Source: Penium margaritaceum
Taxonomy: Eukaryota > Streptophyta > Zygnematophyceae > Desmidiales > Peniaceae
DNA: 64,000 nucleotides
Direction of reading: 5' to 3'
Assembly: GCA_023375785.1 (NCBI GenBank)
Contig: SZWC01000535.1
Coordinates: forward strand, 156,679 to 220,678
Shown here: piece by piece, positions 57,367 through 64,000 of the stretch
Position numbering within the stretch: position 1 is the first letter of the stretch
Layout of the letters: every line of letters starts with the position of its first letter
Notes under the pieces: generated by a model
Seen by the model: only the letters and a program-made list of their open reading frames with translations
Told to the model about the DNA's origin: nothing
The model's database searches: none
Program-made: the position numbers and the translations under genes

Positions 57367-58318
57367 TGCTGTGCTTTGCGCTTGGGGCAATCCCGCTTGC
57401 GATGACCCTCCTCACCACAAGCAAAACACTTGCCTCTCGGTCCTTGCGGTCCGCCCGCGCCCCGCTGTCCGGCTTGGATTGCGTCCACCTCCATGGAGGT
57501 GGACCGAGAGGCTGCTCCACCCGTGGTTGTGTTGCATAGCTGGTCCGGCGCACATTGTAGCTTACCGCGTCGATGCGCTCCGCCGCCGAGACCAACTCCG
57601 CAAAGGTCCGCAACCCGAGCACCGCGAGTTCGCCTTGGACGTGCGGCTTCAAGCCGTCATGGTAGCGGTCGTACGCCTCCGCGTCCGAGAGGTCGTCAAT
57701 CTGCGCCGCCAAGGCCATGAAGCGTGTAGTGTAGTCCTGGACCGATCCGCCTTGCTTGACGTGCTTGATCTTGTCACGTGCGACCCGGCTGCCATTGAGG
57801 AGGTCAAAATGCGCCTGGAGCATCGTCTCGAACTGCTCCCACGTCTCTGGCTTCTCTGTCAACGCCCGCGCACCGAGCTGTACTTCCCGCCCCAGCGGTA
57901 GACTCAGCAACGGCTGCAGCCGTGGCCCGACCCCCAGCCCATCCGGCAACCCAACGGCATTCCGCCGGCACAATGCCGACCACCACTGCAGCGCCATTCC
58001 TTGGAGTAGCGTAGGTGCATACTCCAGCCTCGTGGCATCTTCTCCCACGGGAAGGCCCAATGCCGTGAAGTACGAGTTCACCGTGAAGAGCCACTCACGC
58101 GCACTGCCCTTGCCGGTGTAGAACTCCGGCTCCTTCGGCTTGGGCCGCCGAAAGGCAGGTGCGGATGCCAATGCGACACCCCCCAACGCACTGCTCCCTT
58201 GGCCGACGTACCTCGCCTCAACCTCCGCACGCAGCTGCTGGTTCTCTTGACGCAACTCGTCAAGAGCACGCCGGATCTCCTCCATGAGGTAGGCCTGGTC
58301 GTATGCCGCTGCCGCCAT
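57287..58318 (-). pseudogene. Ty3-2 gag
   Basis: The ATG at 58318 has an AACCATGG context (A at -3, G at +4). A coiled coil (EEIRRALDELRQENQQLRAE) is followed by the gag domain (GSAREWLFTVNSYF, MALQWWSALC, YTTRFMALAAQIDDL). A small rearrangement near 57500 (around an inverted CCATGGAGGTGG word) moves the frame out of the CCHC knuckle [14 protein letters not shown] at 57390-57430, so the zinc knuckle is read only in another frame. Confidence 0.85.
57323..57366 (-). promoter_or_regulatory. Ty3-2 programmed -1 frameshift signal
   Basis: The heptamer G-GGA-AAC (57360-57366, minus strand) is in the knuckle frame of gag. A 5-base spacer (57355-57359) and a hairpin GCAGCAGT/ACTGCTGC (57347-57354 with 57323-57330) follow. 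The -1 frame gives [10 protein letters not shown], the start of the pol reading. Confidence 0.7.
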
Positions 58319-58413
58319 GGTTTCGGTTGTGACGAAAAAATTCTGGCCAAACGCAGTTGTGGCAGATCTGCTGCCTCCCTTGGGTCCGCGCAAAGCCGAG
58401 CGAACGTCCACGC

Positions 58414-58425
58414 GCTCTGATACCA
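58414..58425 (-). other. Ty3-2 primer-binding site (initiator tRNA-Met)
   Basis: The minus strand TGGTATCAGAGC lies two bases inside the 5' LTR, as in Ty3-1. Confidence 0.85.
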
Positions 58426-58427
58426 AA

Positions 58428-59351
58428 TGTGAACCGAGGGGTGCCCGGCGTGACGGTCACACGCCGAGCCCTTGGGATAAACCTCCCAACCCTCGACCCC
58501 TTGGTGTGTGGGCCAGCCCTTGAGACGTCGCACAACCCTCTCCTAGCAGCAAGACCGCTGCTAGTGACCGAGGTTCCCGTCGTGCGACTCTCCCGGTGGC
58601 GTTTGCACCAAGGTGCGCTACGGAAGACTTGTAGGATCGAATGGACGTGTGCGAGGCAATGCTTGGAACACAAGTAGAGTTGGGCAAGGAATGAATCCTT
58701 AGACTTGATAGATCAGTACAAGGCAATGTACAAAGTCTCTGGGTAAGATTGGCATGCCTAGAACACCCCTAGGCTTCCTTATGTACCAGTCCCCATGAGC
58801 CAGCCGAAAGCTACTCAGTGCCTCGAAGCCCTCTATCGAGGTGCAATCATGCAAATAACACATGCATCATGTAGTACGCATCACGATCTTTCCAACGCAC
58901 CAAACAATGCCTCAATCCGTGAAGAAACGGCTAAGTTATGGCCGTTTGAGTGCTCCACGCGTGACGGCCGCTGGCAGCACCGCCAGCGGTGGTCACGGCC
59001 GCCCGAAGCGCCCTTGCTTGCGAATGCAGCTCCAGCCGCCATCCCGAAGCGCCCATGGGCCCCAATGAACCTTGCCTCATTGTCTAAGCATCCATCCAGG
59101 GGCGCTTCGGCTGCAGTGGGCGAGAAAGTCGCTCCGCCGTGCTCGGGGTCGAACCGGTACGTCTCCTGTTTTCTGGAGGTGTGCCTCCCACTTTTGCACG
59201 GCCGTATCTTTCTCGTCCCTGCACCGAATGACCCGGTTCTTGGGTCGATTTCGCACGGTTTTTCACGTATAATACAATGGGAGCATCAAAGCATGCATCT
59301 GACCTCAGCATGATGACGTAATCACCGCCTTGACCGGCGGCTCCTATAACA
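58428..59351 (-). repeat. Ty3-2 5' LTR (right)
   Basis: 924 bp; the right end CTATAACA is followed by TCAGC. Confidence 0.95.
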
Positions 59352-59870
59352 TCAGCTGACGGAGGCGCTCCTGAAGAACTCGAATCTCATGATCCGGGGA
59401 GTCGTCCGTCATGCCTGGCATGAATGGCTCATCATCCAAGAGGTCAGAAGGTGGTGGGTCAGGTCGAGCCGACTGCTGTGTAGAGAAAGCGACGCCGGCA
59501 GCTCCCTCGGAAACCTGCCGTGGGACTCTGGACTGGCCACGCAGAAGCTCAGTCAACATAAGGGTGAGTGGATCGGATCGAGCTCCTGTAACGGGTGCCT
59601 GAGCCGACTGCTGTGTAGACCGCGACGCCGGCAGCCCCCCCGGAAACCTGCCGTGGGACTGTGGACTGGCTAAGCAGGAGCTCAGTCAGCGTACGGATGA
59701 CATCAGTCTGCTCCCGCTCTAGGCGACGCATCTTAACCTGCTGGCTCCGCAGGTCCTCAATGGCCTGCGAGCGTGGGCTCAGGACACCAGAAGATGAGGA
59801 GGAGGGATCATCTGTCGCCTTCCCCTTGTTCTCCGACGAGTCGATGTCGCCTCTCAGTATGGGTGGACAG
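59352..59870 (-). pseudogene. Copia C gag, N-terminal part
   Basis: The minus-strand frames read DDPSSSSSGVLSPRSQAIEDL, MRRLEREQTDVIRTLTELLLSQ and later DLLDDEPFMPGMTDDSPDHE...LQERLRQL, where Ty3-2 interrupts. A segment of about 85 bp is tandemly duplicated with 130-bp spacing (59470-59558 and 59600-59688: RVPRQVSEGAAGVA and TVPRQVSGGAAGVA), with a frame change between copies. The start codon is not certain. Confidence 0.65.
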
Positions 59871-59969
59871 GTCAGGTTTGTCGGATTTCGAAAGCGTCAG
59901 CGTTTCTCGAGAAGTTGAGACGCTGGAAATGTTTGACTGTCCGGCCAAAAATTTGACTAAGTATGGTGC

Positions 59970-60035
59970 TGACGTCAGCAGGTGGTTGACGTCAGCATGA
60001 CCTGATGATGTCAGCAAGCAGAAATGCTGACGTCA
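59970..60035. promoter_or_regulatory. Three TGACGTCA palindromes in the copia C leader
   Basis: Exact TGACGTCA octamers at 59970, 59987 and 60028 plus TGATGTCA at 60007. Each exact site has flanking GC (TGACGTCAGC). The cluster lies between the CTG-rich leader and gag, as in copia A and B. Confidence 0.6.
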
Positions 60036-60179
60036 GCTCGACTCCCCTCTTCTTTTTTCGTTTTTTTTCTTTTTTTTTCTCTTTCTCGCGGCTCTGCGCG
60101 AGCGTGCAGCCGCTCCGCGGCGGCTGCGCGGAAGCTGCGCGTAGGCTGCGCAGCAGCTTCTGCTGAGCTGCTGCTGTAG

Positions 60180-60625
60180 CTGTGCTGTCAGCTGCAGCAG
60201 CAGTTGCGTGGCTGCGTGCGCAGCAGTGGCAGCAGCGGCTGCGCAATGCCGCTGCTGCTGCTGCGCGCTGCGGCTGCTGCTCGCTGCCGCCGCCGCGCGC
60301 TGCTGCTGTTGCTGCGCTACTGTTGCTGCAGCTGCTGCTGCTCTGCTGCTGCGGCCGCGGCTGCCGCTGCTGCTGTTGCACTGCTGTTGCTGCCGCTGCT
60401 GCTGCTCTGCTGCTGCCGCCGCTGCCGCCGCTCGTTGCTGCTGCTGCGGCCGCTGCTGCGGCTGCGGGCGGCGGCTGCACTCGCTGCAGCCGCCACGCGC
60501 TGCTGTGGCTGCTGCTGTGGCAGGCTGCTGCTACGGCGCTGCTACTGCCGTTCCTGCTGCTGCTGCTCTGCCGCTATGCTGCTACTGGCACAGGGGCAGC
60601 GCCGCTGCTGCGGTCTCACGTGATG
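60180..60625. repeat. CTG/GCC trinucleotide-rich leader of copia C
   Basis: A GCTGCTGC-rich run with more CpG than the leaders of copia A and B (GCCGCTGCTGC, GCGGCTGC). All long open frames inside are homopolymeric and not genes. Confidence 0.85.
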
Positions 60626-60752
60626 GGTGTGGGCTGCGTTGACGGCGACCAGTTGTCTTCGACGGGCCCCAGTGGATCTGCTGCAGTGGTGACTCTCACT
60701 GCTGCTGCTCTGCTGCGTCTCTGCTGCGCAGCTCAGTGAGAACTATCTCACT

Positions 60753-60764
60753 GCTCTGATACCA
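60753..60764 (-). other. Copia C primer-binding site (initiator tRNA-Met)
   Basis: The minus strand TGGTATCAGAGC directly abuts the 5' LTR. Confidence 0.9.
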
Positions 60765-61408
60765 TGAAAAGATGCAAGGAAGCTTCCTAGCAACACTGCC
60801 GTTGACAAGGCGTCAGAGCCTGATCAAACGGTGACGACAGTCACAAGTCATGCACGCAACGGCAAGGGTTTGGCTAGGGGACACAAGGCAAAGTGTCTGA
60901 ATGCTTCAATAGCATTTGCAGAGAGAGTTGAAAAATAACAGGTCCATGGCATAAGTACCTGCCGCGGCGCACGGCGGGTGTCGCACGCGGCAGTGCAAGA
61001 TCTGTCCTAAAACCGGCCCAAAACCACTGTTTTGGCCGTAACTCTGCGCACACATGTCAGAACGCTACGCCGTCTGAACCTAGATGTGCAGAATCACAAG
61101 CCGGACGCTACGACTTGTCACATGCATGCATCCGGCATCGAACGGTGGATACACAATGCAAAAACATGCAAATTGGGCCCACGGCCAGTCCACCGATAAA
61201 ATCCTGCGTGCTACAGAAAAACTGCAGGAGGTCCCGGGTAGCGTCCAGAGCTCTGGAACGGCCGTCGGTCAGCTCCAAGCTGGTAGTCCGTCGCCGGCCG
61301 ACGCACCGGTACCGCCTGGGTCCGCATCAGGGATCTGCACGAGTATGGACACGGCCGAGCGGTCACAGTAAACTGTACAGGTCGACAGGAACGTCACAAA
61401 TCACAACA
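60765..61408 (-). repeat. Copia C 5' LTR (right)
   Basis: 644 bp, colinear with the left LTR; followed by the CCGCT target copy (61409-61413). Confidence 0.95.
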
Positions 61409-61413
61409 CCGCT

Positions 61414-62909
61414 CTCCCATTCTCTCCCTCCCCCTCATCTCCTTTCCCTCGCATCGTTTCTGCTATATACATGTGTAGCCAATTTGATAGTCATATGCCC
61501 AATTTGAACTTATCAGGCATGGCTTTGCTTTTTGGCTGCCCTCGTTAAGCGATATAGTTCGAACTGTATGCTGCTTGGCTTTCCAGTCATTGCATCCATA
61601 GGTCCAACCCACAGCAGTCAGTCCTTGTCAGCTGAATGGTAGAATGAAACTTTGTATCTATACACTTTCCAGGGGCATGTTGTTTCAATGGATCAACTAA
61701 TGTATTTCCCACGGATGTTGGTTCAGTACTGCTCCAGATCTATGCGGAAATGCATGATCAGTCTCCATTGTTACCTGGCTATACTCTGTATCCTCCATTC
61801 GGTGGAGGTGTAACAACAATCATGTCACTGGGAGTCTAGCAATGCCTCCGACTGCCACTCTTTCTTGTTGACAGTGAACTGTGTTAACTCATCTGATGGT
61901 TGACGTTAGCATTAATGATTAAACCAGTTGACTACAGACCCAGCCCTACATGGGGGTTTGGTAGGTTAGGACTAGCATTTACATTCAACTCTTTGCAAGG
62001 AAAAACCTTATTCCACAGCTTTCTCAAAGTGAGCCTTCTCTAGCAGTGCTTGTCTCTATGGCATTGATTTGGTGTGTCGGAGGGAATGTACCCAAGCACA
62101 AAGGAATGTACTACAGAAAAATTACATGCACCTAGGGAGGCACGTGGGCCACAGCCCTCCACCCCTTTTCACTCCCTCACCATGCAACAGCCTATGCTAC
62201 CGAACAGCTGCATCGGAAGAAGCCAACCGCCAGTGTCATCGGGCATAGGCTTCGCCTAGGCCGAGATTGCTGCCCTTTCTCTTGATCGGAGGGAGGCCTC
62301 AGGCCCCCTCTCTTCCTCGCATGTGGACCAATGAAAATCGGTCCATCTCTGGGCAAGGCCACAGCTTTGGCTGCCTTCGCCTTATGGAGCACAGCCCCTC
62401 GCCTGCTGTGCTTACAGCAAATAGACGTTCCTTCATCAGACCTGCAGGTACAGCACAGTCGATGCACAAAGACTAAGTTGCAGCACAAGACCCAAGCTGG
62501 TGGAAATTTCCAATGCCAGTGCTCACTCTCTGCCCAGGAAACCTGCTGCACGCATCGTCCGCCTAAGACCACATTTTCCCCAACGCAGCTCCCACAGGCC
62601 GGGCACAAAGCGGCAAAACACGCCAGTGAAGTGCATCACGTCACTCGGTCGTGAGTCAGCTGTCCCTACAAAATTATCCTCCTGCAACCTGCCACGTCCG
62701 CACTACCCAGCCAGACCCTCAGAATGCAACTCGCGTAAATTTCAAATAACCAGTCAGAACCACGTCATCCCAGCTCTCCCCCCCCCCCCCCCCCCCCCCC
62801 CCCACATCCTGACCTCCAGCTTACACCCCTATCCATGCGTCATGGATAGGTATGGAACGCAACCTTCACCACGCCATCGTCGCTCAAGAGGGAAAAGAGC
62901 ACAAACCTG
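61414..62909. other. Intergenic region, downstream of the STIG1-like gene; no gene recognised
   Basis: The region contains short frames only. A homopolymer of 26 C (62778-62803) is the only repeat. Part of it is probably the 3' UTR of the minus-strand gene ending at 62910; I could not define a polyadenylation signal securely. Confidence 0.4.
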
Positions 62910-64000
62910 TTATCGCGCGCTCGGTGGCGGCGGCGCCAATAGGTAGTCGTCGCATGCGCCGTTGATGCAGACAGTGCCCTGCTGGCACCGCTGGAAGCAG
63001 GCGCCGCAGTTGTTGCTGTCCGTCAAGATGTCCACGCACTGTCCGCCGCAGCACAGCTGGTCCGCAGAGCACGGGTTCAGGCACTGTCCGCAGTGGAAAA
63101 TGTCGTCCAGCAGATTCCGGCACGCCTTGCCGCAGCAGGTGTCGTAGCCGGGGTTCGTCAGCACGAAGATATCGCAAATCGTCTGGTTGCCGAAGCACCT
63201 CTGGCCAGGAAGAAAATGGTGCCCGACGCCAGGCGGGTGGTGGCCGACTCCGGGAGGATGGTGGCCCACGCCCGGGGGGTGGTGACCCACACCTTGCGCG
63301 TGGTGGCCCACGCCAGGCGGGTGGCGTCCGGAGCCCGGCGCATGATGCCCGACGCCGGGCGGGTGGTGGCCCACCCCGGGAGGGTGGTGGCCAGGCTTCG
63401 GTGGCTGCGGCGGCTGCGGCGGATGGTGGCCCACGAACGGCGGGTGGTGGCCTACACCAGGCGGATGGTGGCCCACGTCGGGCGGGTGGTGCCCGACGCT
63501 CGGAGGGTGATGACCGCACGGGTCGACGCCTCCCACTCCAGGTGGGTGATTGAGGCCAGAGGTGGGGCGGCGCGGGCAGTCTCTCAGCTCCCTCCGCATC
63601 CCTTCGCCCTCCTCAGCCGCTGCCGATATCGAGTCAGGGCGGGGTCCCGAACCGCCCTCCAAGAGACTCTTCCTCGCGGTCGAGTGAGGCGGGAGCAGTG
63701 AGTCGGCCCCCACTGACGCGCGATTTGAGAGCTTCACGGCGCCGCCTAGGCCCGGGACAGAGATGCCGACGCCGTGGTTGGAGCCCGTGCGGCCGGGTGT
63801 TCGCAGAGGCGTTCGCGAGGGCGTTCGCGAAGAAGAAGACCCCTGATGCTTGCGTGACGACAGACGGATCTGAATCTTGAAGTGCTTTTGCCGCCGCTTT
63901 TGGCCCCACAGCGAGTTGGTCGTCAGCTTCCACGAAGACTTGGCGGATGATGCCGTCTTGGCTGCGGCTGGCTTCGCAACCGACGCGGCCCCTACCCCTG
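62910..64000 (-). CDS. STIG1-like Cys-rich protein with HHPPGVG heptad repeats (partial, 5' end outside window)
   Basis: The frame ends at a TAA (62910) and stays open to the window edge; the first in-frame ATG inside is at 63599 and gives no signal peptide, so an upstream exon or start is likely. Bases 63213-63551 encode about fourteen heptads of HHPPGVG type (variants SVG, DVG, FVG, APGSG; one PQPPQPPKPG break). Then 62946-63197 encode a 16-Cys domain with CCGKACRNLLDD, HCGQCLNPC, QLCCGGQCVD, NCGACFQRC and VCINGACDDY, the spacing of STIG1/GRI proteins, which are secreted apoplastic proteins in plants. The upstream frame (Lys/Arg/Ser/Thr-rich, for example RTPSRTPLRTPGR) may be coding or intron. 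Likely role: extracellular, possibly wall or metal-binding (inference). Confidence 0.75.
   Translation of the reverse strand, partial: GVGAASVAKPAAAKTASSAKSSWKLTTNSLWGQKRRQKHFKIQIRLSSRKHQGSSSSRTPSRTPLRTPGRTGSNHGVGISVPGLGGAVKLSNRASVGADSLLPPHSTARKSLLEGGSGPRPDSISAAAEEGEGMRRELRDCPRRPTSGLNHPPGVGGVDPCGHHPPSVGHHPPDVGHHPPGVGHHPPFVGHHPPQPPQPPKPGHHPPGVGHHPPGVGHHAPGSGRHPPGVGHHAQGVGHHPPGVGHHPPGVGHHPPGVGHHFLPGQRCFGNQTICDIFVLTNPGYDTCCGKACRNLLDDIFHCGQCLNPCSADQLCCGGQCVDILTDSNNCGACFQRCQQGTVCINGACDDYLLAPPPPSAR
63213..63551 (-). repeat. 21-bp minisatellite encoding the His-Pro-Gly heptads
   Basis: Units of 21 bp, plus-strand consensus GGTGGCCCACGCCNGGCGGGT, repeated with substitutions that mostly preserve the heptad HHPPGVG. 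One unit is expanded into a Pro-Gln-Pro stretch. Confidence 0.9.

Larger units (their letters stand above)
52844..59351 (-). mobile_element. Ty3-2: Ty3/gypsy chromovirus inserted in the gag of copia C
   Basis: Two 924-bp LTRs (52844-53767, 58428-59351), of the same family as Ty3-1. Flanking target copies are GCAGC (52839-52843) and TCAGC (59352-59356), one mismatch. The host gag frame on the two sides is in register once one target copy is discounted. About 28 LTR differences by eye. Pol carries four stops and gag a frameshift, so it is not autonomous. Confidence 0.95.
46775..61408 (-). mobile_element. Copia C: Ty1/copia element carrying a nested Ty3 element
   Basis: Two 644-bp LTRs (TGTTGTG...CTTTTCA on the minus strand) at 46775-47418 and 60765-61408, with an exact CCGCT duplication at 46770-46774 and 61409-61413. 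A primer-binding site, a polypurine tract, a CTG-rich leader, gag and pol are present. Ty3-2 (52844-59351) splits gag. Without it the element is about 8.1 kb. LTRs differ by roughly 28 positions by eye. The LTR family differs from that of copia A and B. Confidence 0.95.

Noticed and set aside
63634-63933. Alternative 99-residue frame overlapping the start of the STIG1-like gene
   Set aside because: It is out of frame with the Cys-rich domain and shows no signal peptide or domain; the open frame of the STIG1-like gene covers the same bases.

Overview
The window looks like nuclear DNA of a land-plant-like eukaryote, most probably a streptophyte (charophyte) alga such as Chara. That is an inference from a plant-type U-box gene, a STIG1-type Cys-rich gene, plant-style retrotransposons primed by initiator tRNA-Met, and a sequence dominated by nested LTR elements. 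It is a draft assembly: single N bases sit at 981, 1800 and 47724, and two of them separate an exact-looking duplicated block. There is no bacterial gene, CRISPR array, rRNA or tRNA that I can support.

Left part (1-9.3 kb). A minus-strand gene begins at 6968 and its 4.2-kb first coding exon runs to a good splice donor at 2734. It encodes two membrane segments, a C4 zinc ribbon, a charged coiled coil, His- and Gln-rich tracts and the first half of a U-box. The rest of the gene must lie left of the window, and bases 1-2733 are probably its intron, filled with purine-rich (GGGCGA)n DNA. From 9.3 to 16.6 kb there is decayed DNA: a 64-bp tandem repeat, a Ty3/gypsy pol relic (12.2-14.3 kb) and a small RNase H relic.

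Middle and right (16.7-61.4 kb) is a retrotransposon cluster. A decayed plus-strand Ty1/copia relic (copia D) is split by a 6.5-kb Ty3/gypsy chromovirus (Ty3-1, 17607-24117, TSD TATCT). Then come solo and partial LTRs of one copia family. Next is copia A (plus, 27618-38522, TSD GGATT), whose 3' LTR is interrupted by a Penelope-like element with long inverted terminal repeats and hammerhead-ribozyme motifs (35721-38085). Copia B (minus, 38773-46665, TSD ATGCG) has the same LTR family as A. Copia C (minus, 46775-61408, TSD CCGCT) belongs to another family and is split within gag by a second chromovirus (Ty3-2, 52844-59351) of the same family and orientation as Ty3-1. Both Ty3 elements carry gag and pol in a -1 relation with a G-GGA-AAC slippery heptamer followed by a hairpin.

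Right edge (62.9-64 kb): a minus-strand gene, open to the window end, encodes about fourteen HHPPGVG-type heptads followed by a 16-Cys STIG1-like domain; it is probably extracellular.

No element in the cluster appears intact. Many premature stops are CAG-to-TAG changes relative to the sister copy, the pattern expected from deamination of methylated CHG sites. LTR comparisons by eye (about 3% differences in each Ty3, about 4% in copia C) agree with the nesting order.
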